The notes under the pieces were generated by a model that saw only the letters and a program-made list of their open reading frames with translations, was not told the DNA's origin and did no database searches. The position numbers and the translations under genes were made by a program. Positions 51,128 through 61,573 of a stretch of DNA of 64,000 nt are shown here, one piece after another (the first letter of the stretch is position 1; each line of letters starts with the position of its first letter). Origin of the DNA: Burkholderiales bacterium. GTDB taxonomy: Bacteria > Pseudomonadota > Gammaproteobacteria > Burkholderiales > Casimicrobiaceae. Location of the stretch: assembly GCA_905339295.1 (NCBI GenBank), contig CAJPFI010000013.1:1-64000 (forward strand). The letters run 5' to 3'.

Positions 51128-53998
51128 ATGGGCAAGCTGATCGGTACGCTGGTCGGACTCGTGCTCGGCACGAGCATCGGCGAGGGGGTGTTCATCACGC
51201 TCGTGCTGACGGGCGCGGGATTCGCCGTGGGCGCGGCGGTCGACCGTCAACGCGCGGCGCAACGCGCACAGGCGGATCCGGGCGGCGTGGCCGCGCGCCT
51301 CGCGTCGGTCGAGGCGAGGCTCGACGCGCTCGAGTCCCGCTTCGCATCCCCCCGACCCGGCGCACCGGCGCGCGACGCGATCGTGCCGGCGATCGAGCAG
51401 CACTCCGGCATCGTCGCGGTGGTTCCTGCCGCGCCGACGGGCGACCGGGTCGACGTGCCGTTGCCCGCGACCGGGCAGTCGCCCTCGGGTCACGCGGGCG
51501 CGCCACCGCGACCCGCGTACGACGCGGGCCCTCCGCCTCGACCGGCCTACGGCGCGGCCGCGGGCGCGGCGGCAATCTCCCCGGCCGTCGCGGCCGACGT
51601 CGCGCACGCGGCGGATGCGCCGAGGGCGCCTGGGCGCGGCCTGCTCGCCTGGTTCGCCGAGGGCAATACGCTGACGCGCGTCGGGGTGGTCATCCTGTTC
51701 TTCGGCGTCGCATTCCTGCTGTCGTGGTTCGCCGATCACCTGACGCTGTCGATCGAGGCCACGCTCGCGCTCGTCGCGTTCGCGGGCGCGGTGCTGATCG
51801 GCGTCGGCGCGAAGCTCGCCGGCAGCCGCCCGGGCTACGCGCTGTCGCTCGAGGGCGCCGGCGCCGGCATCCTGTACCTGACGACGTTCGCGGCGTCGCG
51901 CCTGTTCGACGTCCTGCCCCCGCTGCCGGCCATGGCCGCGCTCGTCGCGGTCGCGGCGCTCACGGTGGCGCTCGCGTGGCGCGCGGACTCGCAACCGATG
52001 GCCGGGCTCGCGATCGCCGGCGGCTTCCTCGCGCCGTTTCTCGTCGCACGCGCGCCGGGAGAGCCGGCGGCGCTGTTCGCGTGGTTCGCGGTGCTCAACG
52101 CCGCGATCGTCGCGCTGGCGTGGCACCGCGCGTGGCGCGCGCTCAACGCGCTGGGCGCGGTGTTCACGTTCGGGCTGGGGATCTTCTGGGGCTGGCGCTA
52201 CTACGTGCCTCAGCACTTCGCGGTCGCGCAGCCTTTCCTCGCGCTGTTCTTCGCGTTCTACCTGGGCGTCGCGATTCTCTACGCGAAGCGGGCGCCGCTG
52301 GAGCAGCGCAAGCCGGTGGACGCGCTGGTCGTGTTCGGCGTTCCGGTCATGGCGTTCGCGCTCGAGGCGGGGCTGCTCGCCGACTGGCGCTACGGGGCAT
52401 CCGTCGCGGCCCTCGCGATGGCGGCGACCTACGCCGTGCTCTTCGTCGCGCTGCGCCGCCGCCTGGAACCGGGACTGGCGCTGCTTGCGCAGTCGTTCCT
52501 CGCGCTCGCGGTCGTCTTCGCGACGCTCGCGGTCCCGTTCGCGGTCGACGCGCGCTGGACGTCCGCATGGTGGGCGCTGGAAGCCGCCGCCGTGTACTGG
52601 ATCGGCTGCCGGCAGGACCAGAGGATCGCGCGCGCGTTCGCGCTCGCGCTGCAGGCATGCGCCGCCGCCGCGTTCGTGCTCGGCGGCGTGCCGCGCGGGG
52701 CGATGCCGGCATTCGCCAACGCCGGCTTCCTCGGCGCCGCGATGCTCGGCGCGGCGGCGCTCGCGACCGCGAGGGCGGCGGACCGCCATCGCGCCGCGCT
52801 TTCCGAGGGCGAGCGATCGTTCGTCGCGGTCGTGTTCGCGTGGGGCGTGGCCTGGTGGATGCTCGCCGGCGCGGTGGACATCGCGCGCGCGCGCCCCGCG
52901 TGGCTCGGGCCGGGTGTCGGCACCGCGGCGCTGGCGTGGGTCGCGGCGAGCGCCGCCGTCGCGCTCGCGCTGCGCCTGGCGATGCGCTGGGACCGCCTCG
53001 CGTGGTTCGGCGCCGCGATCGCGCCGGCGCTCGTGCTCGCGGGCATCGCGCAATACCACGACGCGCGCACGACGCTCGCCTGGCCGGGCGTCGTCGTCTG
53101 GCCGCTCGCGTGGGCGTTGCATTGGGTCACGCTGCGGACCGTCGAGCCCGCTGCGGAAACAGACGTGACGGCCGAGGAGGCCCATGCGACCTTCGCCGGC
53201 CCCGCATGGCTGCGCGACGCGCACGCCGCGTCCGCGATCGCCCTCGTCGCGTGGGCGTCGTGGGAGGCGAGCGAGTGGACCGGGCGGACGACGCCGCGCG
53301 GCAGCGCGTGGATCGCGTGCGCCGCGGCGCTGCCTGCGATCGCCGGCCTCGCGGCGACGCTGGTGCCGCGGGCGATGGCGCACTGGCCGCTCGCGCGCTT
53401 CCCCGACGCGTACGCGCGGAACGCCGGGTGGGTCGTCGCCTCGGCGCTCGCCGCGTGGTTCCTCGGAACGAGCATCGTGTCTCCCGGCGGCGCCGCGCCG
53501 CTGCCGTGGCTGCCGCTGGCGAACCCGCTCGACGTCACACTGGCTGCGGCGCTCGTCACGCTCGCGCTGTGGGCGCGCGACCGCGCCGCGATGCCGCAGG
53601 CGACGCGCGAGCACTGGCTCGGCGCCGCGCTGTTCGTGGCGGGCAACGGGTTCATCCTGCGCGTGGCGCACCACTATGGCGGCGTGCCGTGGCGGCTTTC
53701 GTCGCTGCTGGCGGAGAAGCCGGTTCAGGCGGCGATCACGCTCGCCTGGACCGCGACCGCGCTGGTGCTGATGGTGTGGGCGTCGCGACGCGCCTTGCGC
53801 GCGCGCTGGCTCACCGGCGCCGTGCTGCTCGCGGCGGTCGTGGTCAAGCTGTTCGCCGTCGACCTCGCCGCGCTGTCGGGGCTCCCGCGCATCGCGGCGT
53901 TCCTCGGCGCGGGCGCGATGCTGCTCGCGATCGGCTACTTCGCGCCGCCGCCCGCCGCGCGCGCGGACGACACGCCGGGTGCGGGATCGCCTCCGTGA
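51128..53998 (+). CDS. DUF2339 polytopic membrane protein
   Basis: The 956-residue protein has a short N-terminal membrane segment, a coiled coil (RLASVEARLDALESR), a Pro/Ala-rich linker (about 75-170) and then about 25 hydrophobic helices. The DUF2339 start pattern is LLAWFAEGNTLTRVGVVILFFGVAFLL. The function of the family is unknown; a cell-envelope role is suspected. Its last 64 bp overlap the convergent sirtuin gene. Confidence 0.82.
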   Translation: MGKLIGTLVGLVLGTSIGEGVFITLVLTGAGFAVGAAVDRQRAAQRAQADPGGVAARLASVEARLDALESRFASPRPGAPARDAIVPAIEQHSGIVAVVPAAPTGDRVDVPLPATGQSPSGHAGAPPRPAYDAGPPPRPAYGAAAGAAAISPAVAADVAHAADAPRAPGRGLLAWFAEGNTLTRVGVVILFFGVAFLLSWFADHLTLSIEATLALVAFAGAVLIGVGAKLAGSRPGYALSLEGAGAGILYLTTFAASRLFDVLPPLPAMAALVAVAALTVALAWRADSQPMAGLAIAGGFLAPFLVARAPGEPAALFAWFAVLNAAIVALAWHRAWRALNALGAVFTFGLGIFWGWRYYVPQHFAVAQPFLALFFAFYLGVAILYAKRAPLEQRKPVDALVVFGVPVMAFALEAGLLADWRYGASVAALAMAATYAVLFVALRRRLEPGLALLAQSFLALAVVFATLAVPFAVDARWTSAWWALEAAAVYWIGCRQDQRIARAFALALQACAAAAFVLGGVPRGAMPAFANAGFLGAAMLGAAALATARAADRHRAALSEGERSFVAVVFAWGVAWWMLAGAVDIARARPAWLGPGVGTAALAWVAASAAVALALRLAMRWDRLAWFGAAIAPALVLAGIAQYHDARTTLAWPGVVVWPLAWALHWVTLRTVEPAAETDVTAEEAHATFAGPAWLRDAHAASAIALVAWASWEASEWTGRTTPRGSAWIACAAALPAIAGLAATLVPRAMAHWPLARFPDAYARNAGWVVASALAAWFLGTSIVSPGGAAPLPWLPLANPLDVTLAAALVTLALWARDRAAMPQATREHWLGAALFVAGNGFILRVAHHYGGVPWRLSSLLAEKPVQAAITLAWTATALVLMVWASRRALRARWLTGAVLLAAVVVKLFAVDLAALSGLPRIAAFLGAGAMLLAIGYFAPPPAARADDTPGAGSPP

Positions 53999-54771
53999 CC
54001 GGGCCACGCCGCCGCGACGAGCGCCGGCAGCGCGATTCCCGAGCGCTGGCGCAGCACGATGTCGACGACGGCCGAAAGCGGTGTCTCGTGCGGGTTGACC
54101 TCGACGACCATCGCGCCGGCGGCCTTCGCCTGGCGCGGCAGCGCCGCGGCCGGGTAGACCTCCGCCGACGTTCCGGCGACGATCATCAGGTCGCATCGGC
54201 GTGCGCCGTCCTCGGCGCGCGCGAGCGCGTCGGCGGGCAGGGGCTCCTCGAACCAGACGACGTCCGGGCGCAGGAACGCGCCGCAATGCGGGCAGCGCGG
54301 AGGCTCGTCGTCCTGCGGTTCGTCGAAGCGGTCGACGATGCGCCCCTCGCGCGAGCAGCGCACGCGCGCGAGGCTGCCGTGCAACTCGACGAGCGACCGG
54401 CTCCCGGCGCGCGCGTGCAGGCCGTCGACGTTCTGGGTCGCGAGCAGGAACGACGGCGTGCGCCGCTCGATCTCGACCAGCGCGCGATGCCCGGCGTTGG
54501 GTCGCGCGGCGCGGACCGCCTCGCGCCGCGCCGCGTACCAGTCCCACACGAGCTTCGGATGCCGCGCGAACGCGGAGGGCGTCGCGAGCTCGAGCGGGTC
54601 GAAGCGCGCCCACAGCCCCGTCAGCGCGTCGCGGAACGTCGGAACGCCGGATTCGGCCGACACGCCCGCGCCGGTGAGCGCCACCACGCGTCGCGCGGAG
54701 GAGAGCGCCGCCGCGAGCTCGCGCGGAATCGGGATCGGCGTGCTCGCCGGGTCGGTCGTTTCGCGTGTCAC
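53935..54771 (-). CDS. cobB: CobB-type sirtuin (NAD-dependent protein deacylase)
   Basis: The 278-residue protein has the sirtuin motifs ALTGAGVSAESGVPTFRD, TQNVDGLH, the catalytic-His LVELHGSL, a partial zinc module (VRCSREG ... CPHCGAFLRPDVVWF) and IVAGTSAEVYPAA. A YAAR (Tyr-x-x-Arg) motif marks class III enzymes that remove succinyl/malonyl as well as acetyl groups. It may regulate Acs (26005) by deacetylation. The start is GTG at 54771. It overlaps the 3' end of the DUF2339 gene. Confidence 0.88.
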   Translation of the reverse strand: MTRETTDPASTPIPIPRELAAALSSARRVVALTGAGVSAESGVPTFRDALTGLWARFDPLELATPSAFARHPKLVWDWYAARREAVRAARPNAGHRALVEIERRTPSFLLATQNVDGLHARAGSRSLVELHGSLARVRCSREGRIVDRFDEPQDDEPPRCPHCGAFLRPDVVWFEEPLPADALARAEDGARRCDLMIVAGTSAEVYPAAALPRQAKAAGAMVVEVNPHETPLSAVVDIVLRQRSGIALPALVAAAWPGHGGDPAPGVSSARAAGGGAK

Positions 54772-54821
54772 GTCGGGTTCGCGAGGTCGCGCCGGGGACG
54801 CGCGGCGGCGATCACGATAGC

Positions 54822-56607
54822 ATGCGCGCGATGACGCCCTCCGAGATCCTCGACGAGGCGCGCGCACTCCACCGCGCCGGACGGCCGGAGGCCGAGGGAC
54901 GCTATCGCGAGGCGCTCGCGCGCGATCCCGGGCTGCACGCCGCGTGGGACGGGATCGGCGTCCTCGCGCACGCATCGCGCCGCTGGAAGGAATCGGTCGA
55001 CGCGCTCGCGCGGGCGGTGGCGCTCGCGCCGAGGAACCCGACCTACCGCGTGCACCTCGGCGCGGCGCTGAACGGCGCCGGGCGCTCGGGCGAAGCGGTG
55101 CGCGCGCTCGAAGCCGCGATCGCGCTCGACCCGCGCTCGTCCGCGGCGTGGATCAACCTCGGCAACGCCTGCCAGCGCGCGGGCGATCCCGACCGCGCGA
55201 TCGAGGCGCTCCGGCGCGCCCTGGCCCTCGACCCGACCCGCGCCGCCGCGCACAACAATCTCGGCAACCTGCTGAAGGAGACGGGGCGCGTCGGCGACGC
55301 GATCGCGGCGTACGAACGCGCGCTCGAGGCCGATCCGGCGCTCGCCGCCGCGGCATCGAACCGGCTCGCGGCCCAGAAGCTCGTCACCGACCGCACGCCC
55401 GAGGCGATTCTCGCGATGCATTGCGAGTGGGCGCGCGCGGTCGAGCGCGACGTGCCGCCGCGCGCCGCGGTGCGTCCCGGCGTCGACGTCCCCGACCGCC
55501 CGCTCAGGCTTGGCTACCTGTCGCCCGACGCGCACATCGCGCTGCCCGCGTTCGTCCGGCGCGTGCTCGCGACGCACGATCCCGGGCGCTTCCGCGTCCA
55601 TGCCTATTTCAACAATCCGCAGCGATCGGGGCGCGATCCGGCCTTCGAGGCACGCGTCGAGGGGCGCGAGATGGCCGGGCTCGACGACGCGCGCGTCGCG
55701 GCGCTCGTCGCGCGGGACGACCTCGACATCCTCGTCGACCTCGCCGGCCACGCCGGGCACAACCGGCTGCCGGTCTTCGCGGGGCGGCCCGCGCGCACGA
55801 CGATCACCTGGCTCGACTACGTGTCGACCACCGGCATGTCGACGATCGACTGGCGGATCAGCGACACGGTGGCCGATCCGCCGGGCGTGGGCGAGCGGGC
55901 GAACAGCGAGCGGCTGCTGCGGCTTCCGGTGCCGGCGTGGTGCTGGACGCCGCCGCCCGGCGCGCCGGCGTGCGAGCGCCCGCCGCTCGAGCGGCTTGGC
56001 GCGCCGACGTTCGGCTCTTTCAACCATGCGATGAAGCTCACCGACGCGACGCTCGCGATGTGGCGAGCGCTGTTCGCGTCGTTGCCCGGCGCGCGGCTGG
56101 TCGCGGTCGGCGTACCGGCGGGATCGGCGCGGCGGCGCGTGACCGATGCGCTCGCTCTCGCCCCGGACCGCGTCGCGTTCGTCCCGAGGCTCGACGACGC
56201 CGGCTACCGCTCGATGTTCGCGCGCGTCGACGTCGCGCTCGACCCGATGCCGTTCTCCGGCGCGACGACGACGCTCGATGCGCTGTGGCAGGGCGTGCCG
56301 GTCGTCACGCTGCCCGGTGCGTGGACCTGGTCGCGCTCCACCGCGAGCCTGCTCACCGGGATAGGCGCCGAGTCGTGGATCGCGCGACGTCGATCACTAT
56401 GCCGCGATCGCGCGCGGGCTCGTCGGCGACCGCGCGCGCCTGGCCGAGGTGCGCGTGGGGCTCCGCGCGCGCGTTCGCGCCTCGCCGATGACCGACGTCG
56501 ACGGATTCGTGCGCCATCTCGAGGCGGCGTACCGCCGCGCGTGGGAGGCGTTCTGCAGCGGAGAGCTGCACCGCGACGACGCGGTCGGCCGCCGGTCGGC
56601 GTGCTAG
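54822..56607 (+). pseudogene. TPR/SPINDLY-type O-GlcNAc transferase-like protein, frameshifted near the 3' end
   Basis: N-terminal TPR repeats (about residues 10-190; for example SSAAWINLGNACQRAGDPDRAIEAL) are followed by a glycosyltransferase-41 domain (LGYLSPDAHIALPAFVRRV, LVDLAGHAGHNRLPVFAGRP, ALDPMPFSGATTTLDALWQGVPVVTL). At about 56385 the frame shifts: after GAESWIA the conserved continuation DVDHYAAIARGLVGDRARLAEV is found only in the +1 frame, which runs to TAG at 56605. The original frame instead runs on into aroC as nonsense. One base change restores a protein of about 594 residues. A genuine mutation or an assembly error are both possible. Confidence 0.8.
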
Positions 56608-56610
56608 ACT
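56602..56610 (+). promoter_or_regulatory. Extended -10 promoter of aroC
   Basis: TGCTAGACT, identical to the purB element and at the same distance (31 bp) from the ATG. It overlaps the stop codon of the frame-corrected upstream gene. Confidence 0.55.
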
Positions 56611-56641
56611 CGATCGCCCTCCGCGCACCGCAGCGACGCTC

Positions 56642-57805
56642 ATGTCCGGCAACACGATCGGCCACCTGTTCCGCGTCACCTCGTTCGGCGAGTCGCACGG
56701 GCCCGCGATCGGCTGCGTCGTCGACGGGTGTCCGCCGGGACTCCCGCTGTCGGAGGCCGACGTCCAGCGCGACCTCGACCGGCGCCGGCCGGGCACGTCG
56801 CGCCACGTCACGCAGCGCCGCGAACCGGACGCGGTCGAGATCCTGTCCGGCGTGTTCGAGGGCCGTACGACGGGCACGCCGATCGCGCTCCTGATCCGCA
56901 ACCAGGATCAGCGCAGCAAGGACTACGCCAACATCGCCGACACGTTCAGGCCAGGCCACGCCGACTACACCTACTGGCAGAAATACGGCATCCGCGACTA
57001 CCGCGGCGGCGGCCGGCAGTCGGCGCGCGAGACTGCGGTGCGCGTCGCGGCCGGCGCGATCGCCAGGAAGTGGCTTGCCGAGCGCTACGGCGTGACGATC
57101 CGCGGCCACCTGGCGCAGATCGGCCCGCTGACGATCCCGTTCGAGGGATGGGAGCACGTCGACGCGAACCCTTTCTTCGCCGCCAACGCGACGATGGTCG
57201 CCGAGCTCGAGCGTTTCGTGGACGCGCTGCGCAAGTCGGGCGATTCGTGCGGTGCGCGCGTCACGGCGGTCGCGAGCGGCGTGCCGGTCGGCTGGGGCGA
57301 GCCGGTCTACGGCAAGCTCGACGCGGATCTCGCGTCGGCGATGATGGGCATCAACGCCGTGAAGGGCGTCGAGATCGGCGCCGGTTTCGCTGCCGTCGCG
57401 CAGAAGGGCACCGGGCACTCGGACGAGATGACGCCGCTGGGCTTCGCGTCGAACCACGCGGGCGGCATCCTGGGCGGCATCTCGACCGGGCAGGACGTCG
57501 TCGTGTCGATCGCGATCAAGCCGACCTCGTCGATCCGGCTCGATCGGCACTCGATCGACAAGGCGGGCAACCCGGTGATCGTCAACACGCATGGCCGCCA
57601 CGACCCGTGCGTCGGCATCCGCGCGACGCCGATCGCCGAGGCGATGCTGGCGCTGGTGCTCGTCGACCACGCGCTGCGCCACCGTGCCCAGTGCGCCGAC
57701 GTCGTCACGTCGACACCGCGCATCGCCGGCGAGGCGCCCGCGGACGTCGTCGCGAAACTGCGTGCTGCGCGCGGCGTCGACGATCCCGATCCCGACGAGG
57801 CCTAG
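56642..57805 (+). CDS. aroC: Chorismate synthase
   Basis: The 387-residue protein has the signatures [40 protein letters not shown] (as two adjoining motifs) and [17 protein letters not shown]. It makes chorismate from EPSP using reduced FMN, the last step of the shikimate pathway. ATG at 56642. It ends convergently with xseA across 93 bp. Confidence 0.97.
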   Translation: MSGNTIGHLFRVTSFGESHGPAIGCVVDGCPPGLPLSEADVQRDLDRRRPGTSRHVTQRREPDAVEILSGVFEGRTTGTPIALLIRNQDQRSKDYANIADTFRPGHADYTYWQKYGIRDYRGGGRQSARETAVRVAAGAIARKWLAERYGVTIRGHLAQIGPLTIPFEGWEHVDANPFFAANATMVAELERFVDALRKSGDSCGARVTAVASGVPVGWGEPVYGKLDADLASAMMGINAVKGVEIGAGFAAVAQKGTGHSDEMTPLGFASNHAGGILGGISTGQDVVVSIAIKPTSSIRLDRHSIDKAGNPVIVNTHGRHDPCVGIRATPIAEAMLALVLVDHALRHRAQCADVVTSTPRIAGEAPADVVAKLRAARGVDDPDPDEA

Positions 57806-57898
57806 GGGTCGAAGGGGCAGGACTCCGGCTTCACCGGGGCCGGGGCCCCGGGTCTCGTTCTCGACGCTCGCCTGCGCCCGACGTGATCGATCGCAGCG

Positions 57899-59293
57899 TC
57901 AGCGGTCGACCGGAGTCCGACCCCGGGAATTCCCGTCGATGCTCGTCTCCGGCCGGACGCGATCGACCGTCGCGTCCGCGTCGCCGCGCGCGAGCGTGAG
58001 CGTCACCTCGTCGCCGTGCCCGAGCGTCGCCGCGTCGTGGACGATGCGGCCGCCGGCGGCGGTGACGATCGCGTAACCGCGGTCGAGCACCGCGGATGGA
58101 TTGAGGTGCGCGAGACTTTGCGCGAGCGTAGCGAGTCGCGCCGCCGCGACGTCGTGCCGGGCGCGGCCGGCGCGTCGATACCCGTCGGCGGCGAGGGCGA
58201 GCCGCTGTGCCTGCGGCAACGGCCGGCCGAGTTCGCGCGCGAGCCGCGCGGCCAGCGCGCCGGTCGCGACGGCGGCGCCCTCGTGCGCGCGACGCGCGCC
58301 GGCGGCCAGGCGAACGACGAGGCCGCCGAGCCGGTCGCGCTGCGCATCCAGGCGCGCCCTCGGGTGGACGAGCCCGCGCGCCGCGAGGTCGAGACGCTGC
58401 GCGCGCAACGCCATCGCGTGCCGCCCTGCGCGCGCGAGGCGGCCGGCGAGGATCCCGACGTGGCGGCCGATCGCCTCGCCATCCGGCGCGACCAGCGCGG
58501 CGGCGCCGGTCGGCGTCGGCGCGCGGACGTCGGCGACGAAGTCGCAGATCGTGAAGTCGGTCTCGTGTCCGATCGCGGAGACCACGGGGAGCCCGGAGTC
58601 GAACACCGCGCGCGCGACCGCCTCGTCGTTGAACGCCCACAGGTCCTCGATCGAGCCGCCTCCGCGGCCGACGATCAGCACGTCGACCTCGGCGCGCTCG
58701 TTCGCGACGCGGATCGCCTCGACGATGCGCGCCGGAGCGGCATCGCCCTGGACCGGCGTCGGATAGACGACGACGCGCAGCGCCGGCCAGCGACGCGCGA
58801 ACGTCGTCAGCATGTCGTGCAGCGCCGCGCCCTGCGGCGAGGTGACCAGGCCGACCGCGCGCGGATACGCGGGCAGCGGCCGCTTGCGCTCGGAGGCGAA
58901 CCAGCCCGCCGCCTCGAGCTTCGCCTTCAGCCGGGCGAACTTCTCGTAGAGCGCGCCTTGCCCCGCGAGGCGCACCGTGTCGACGTTGAGCTGGAAGTCA
59001 CCGCGCGCCTCGTAGATCGTCGGCGTCGCGCGGACCTCGACCGCCATGCCGTCGGCGATGCGCAGGTCGAGCAGCTGCGCCTTCTGCCGCCACAGCACGC
59101 AGCGCACCTGCGCCTGCGCGTCCTTCAGCGTGAAGTAGCAGTGGCCCGACGCCGCGCGCAGGAACCCCGACACCTCGCCGGCGACCCAGACGGGCCCGAT
59201 CGCACGTTCGATCGCGAGCCTCGCGGTCGCGACGAACAGGCCCACCGGCATCGCCGTCGCGCCGGCGGGCGGCGCCAGGCCGGGCGGGCTCAC
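57899..59293 (-). CDS. xseA: Exodeoxyribonuclease VII large subunit
   Basis: The 464-residue protein has the N-terminal OB-fold (WVAGEVSGFLRAASGHCYFTLKD in two parts), the catalytic domain with GLVTSPQGAALHDML, VDVLIVGRGGGSIEDLWAFN and SAIGHETDFTICDFVADVRAPTP (two adjoining motifs), and a C-terminal helical region. It degrades single-stranded DNA with XseB. The GTG at 59293 or ATG at 59251 could start it; the OB-fold begins after both. Confidence 0.94.
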   Translation of the reverse strand: MSPPGLAPPAGATAMPVGLFVATARLAIERAIGPVWVAGEVSGFLRAASGHCYFTLKDAQAQVRCVLWRQKAQLLDLRIADGMAVEVRATPTIYEARGDFQLNVDTVRLAGQGALYEKFARLKAKLEAAGWFASERKRPLPAYPRAVGLVTSPQGAALHDMLTTFARRWPALRVVVYPTPVQGDAAPARIVEAIRVANERAEVDVLIVGRGGGSIEDLWAFNDEAVARAVFDSGLPVVSAIGHETDFTICDFVADVRAPTPTGAAALVAPDGEAIGRHVGILAGRLARAGRHAMALRAQRLDLAARGLVHPRARLDAQRDRLGGLVVRLAAGARRAHEGAAVATGALAARLARELGRPLPQAQRLALAADGYRRAGRARHDVAAARLATLAQSLAHLNPSAVLDRGYAIVTAAGGRIVHDAATLGHGDEVTLTLARGDADATVDRVRPETSIDGNSRGRTPVDR

Positions 59294-59547
59294 GGTGACG
59301 CTCTCCGCGCGCGGCGGGAATCGAGGCGCGTCATGGTCGGCATCGCGCCGTTGTCCAGGACGCGCACGGCGACGCGCAAGCGCGCGCCATGCATGCCGAG
59401 CGCGCGGACGCCGGTGCGCTGCGCACCGGGCGCGACTGCGAGAGCTCGATGCAACTCATTGACGCGGCGGGAAATTCGAACGGCGAAAAGTTGGGCATCA
59501 CAGACAAAACGTCGACGGCGGCACGACTTAGCGCGCGAATGTACAAG

Positions 59548-59582
59548 ATATGCACACCGGTATCCACAGGATTTGTGGACAA
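59548..59582. promoter_or_regulatory. Cluster of three DnaA-box-like sites between xseA and glnS
   Basis: ATATGCACA (59548-59556), GTATCCACA (59560-59568) and TTGTCCACA on the minus strand (59574-59582) each differ by one base from TTATnCACA. The last two form an inverted repeat TCCACA-N5-TGTGGA. The rest of this 429-bp gap (59294-59722) shows no gene I can support. Confidence 0.4.
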
Positions 59583-59694
59583 CGCGCGCCGGGTTCGTGC
59601 GCCCGGCGTCCGGAACGCCTTGCAGGGCGCGGGATTCGGGGCGGTCCGCGATCATTCCCGGCGCGCGACCCCGGTGCACGGCCCCGGCGCCGGT

Positions 59695-59700
59695 TAGAAT
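59695..59700 (+). promoter_or_regulatory. Candidate -10 element of glnS
   Basis: TAGAAT lies 22 bp before the glnS ATG. The base pattern matches other -10 elements in this window, though without the extended TG. Confidence 0.4.
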
Positions 59701-59722
59701 GGCGTCAGGTTCCGTCTTGTTC

Positions 59723-61573
59723 ATGAACAAAACCACGATCGACGACGTCCCGCCCCCGACCGGTGCGCCGGCCGCGCGCGGGCGTGCCTCCGCGGGCGCG
59801 CCGGCACCCGACTTCCTGCGCGCGGTCGTCGCCGAGGACATGCTGGCCGGCAAGTATGGCGGACGCGTCGTCACGCGCTTCCCTCCCGAGCCGAACGGCT
59901 ACCTGCACTACGGGCACGCCAAGTCGATCGTGCTCAATTTCGAACTCGCCGCGGAAAACGGCGGCACGTGCCACCTGCGCTTCGACGACACCAATCCGCT
60001 CAAGGAGGATGTCGAGTACGAGGACGCGATCGCCGACTCGGTGCGCTGGCTGGGCTACGACTGGGGAGTGCACCGCTACCACGCCTCCGATTACTACGAC
60101 GACCTCTACCGCTTCGCCGAGTGGTTCATCGAGCGCGGCCTCGCCTACGTCGACAGCCAGTCGGCGGAGGCGATGCGCGCGACGCGCGGCACGCTCACCG
60201 AGGCCGGCGTCGAGAGCCCGTACCGCCACCGCACGCCCGCCGAGAACCTCGACCTGTTCCGCCGGATGCGCGCGGGCGAGTTCCCGGACGGCACGCACGT
60301 GCTGCGACTGCGGATCGACATGGCGAGTCCCAACGTCAACCTCCGCGATCCGGCGATCTACCGGATCCGGCACGCGACGCACCACCGCACGGGCGACAAG
60401 TGGTGCATCTACCCGCTCTACGACTACACGCACAGCATCAGCGACGCGCTCGAGCGCATCACGCATTCGATCTGCACGCTCGAGTTCCAGGACCACCGCC
60501 CGCTCTACGACTGGGTGATCGGGCACCTCGCGGACGGTGGCCTGCTCGAGCGTCCGCTGCCGCATCAGTACGAATTCGCGCGGCTTAATCTCACCTACGT
60601 CGTGCTGTCGAAGCGCAAGCTGATCCAGCTGGTCGAGGGCGGCCACGTGGACGGGTGGGACGACCCGCGCATGCCCACGCTCGTCGGCGCGCGGCGGCGC
60701 GGATTCACGCCGGAGGGATTCCGGCTGTTCGCCGAGCGGATCGGCGTGTCGAAGTCCGACTCGTGGATCGACATGAGCGTGCTCGAGGATGCGATGCGCG
60801 ACGAGCTGAACGCGAGCGCGCCGCGCCGGATCGCGGTGCTCGACCCGGTGAAGCTCGTCGTCGACAACTATCCGGAGGGCCGGTCCGAGGCGTGCGAGGC
60901 GCCGAACCACCCGCAGCGGCCCGAGCTCGGGCGCCGGGAGCTGCGCTTCGAGCGCGAATTGTGGATCGACCGCGAGGATTTCGCCGAGCATCCGCCGAAG
61001 GGCTACTTCCGCCTCTCCCCCGGCGCGGAGGTGCGGCTGCGCTACGCGTACGTCGTGCGCTGCACCGGCGTCGAGAAGGACGCCGACGGCAACGTGACGG
61101 CGGTCCACTGCACCTACGACCCGACGACGAGGAGCGGCACGCCGGGCGCCGAGGCCCGCAAGGTCAAGGGCAACATCCACTGGCTTCCGGTCAGCGACGC
61201 GGTGGGTGCGGAGGTGCGTCTCTACGACCGGCTGTTCGGCGTTCCGTTCCCCGGCGCGCGCCTGCCCTGGGGACAGCGCGGAAGCGGCGCGTCGCCGGAG
61301 GTGCCCGCGCCGGCGAAGGCGACGCTCGTCGCGGGCGACGATGACGCGGAGGCGGACGCGACCGAGCGGGACTTCCTCGACGACCTCAATCCCGCTTCCA
61401 AACGTGTCATCCGCGCGTTCGTCGAGCCCGCGCTCGCGGCCGCGGCGCCGGAAGCGCGCTTCCAGTTCGAGCGCCACGGCTACTTCGTCGCCGACCTCGC
61501 CGACCACGCGCCGGGACGCCCGGTGTACAACCGCGCGGTGACGCTCAAGGATTCCTGGGGCCGCGCCGGGTGA
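59723..61573 (+). CDS. glnS: Glutaminyl-tRNA synthetase
   Basis: The 616-residue class I synthetase has the HIGH-type motif PPEPNGYLHYGHAKSI (about 54-70), FDDTNPLKEDVEYEDAI, and the KMSKS-type VLSKRKLIQL, followed by the anticodon-binding beta barrels. It is slightly longer than E. coli GlnS (554), through an N-terminal Ala/Gly-rich extension (about residues 8-30) and a Gly/Ala/Asp-rich insert (about 520-555) near the C-terminus. ATG at 59723 is used. Confidence 0.96.
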   Translation: MNKTTIDDVPPPTGAPAARGRASAGAPAPDFLRAVVAEDMLAGKYGGRVVTRFPPEPNGYLHYGHAKSIVLNFELAAENGGTCHLRFDDTNPLKEDVEYEDAIADSVRWLGYDWGVHRYHASDYYDDLYRFAEWFIERGLAYVDSQSAEAMRATRGTLTEAGVESPYRHRTPAENLDLFRRMRAGEFPDGTHVLRLRIDMASPNVNLRDPAIYRIRHATHHRTGDKWCIYPLYDYTHSISDALERITHSICTLEFQDHRPLYDWVIGHLADGGLLERPLPHQYEFARLNLTYVVLSKRKLIQLVEGGHVDGWDDPRMPTLVGARRRGFTPEGFRLFAERIGVSKSDSWIDMSVLEDAMRDELNASAPRRIAVLDPVKLVVDNYPEGRSEACEAPNHPQRPELGRRELRFERELWIDREDFAEHPPKGYFRLSPGAEVRLRYAYVVRCTGVEKDADGNVTAVHCTYDPTTRSGTPGAEARKVKGNIHWLPVSDAVGAEVRLYDRLFGVPFPGARLPWGQRGSGASPEVPAPAKATLVAGDDDAEADATERDFLDDLNPASKRVIRAFVEPALAAAAPEARFQFERHGYFVADLADHAPGRPVYNRAVTLKDSWGRAG

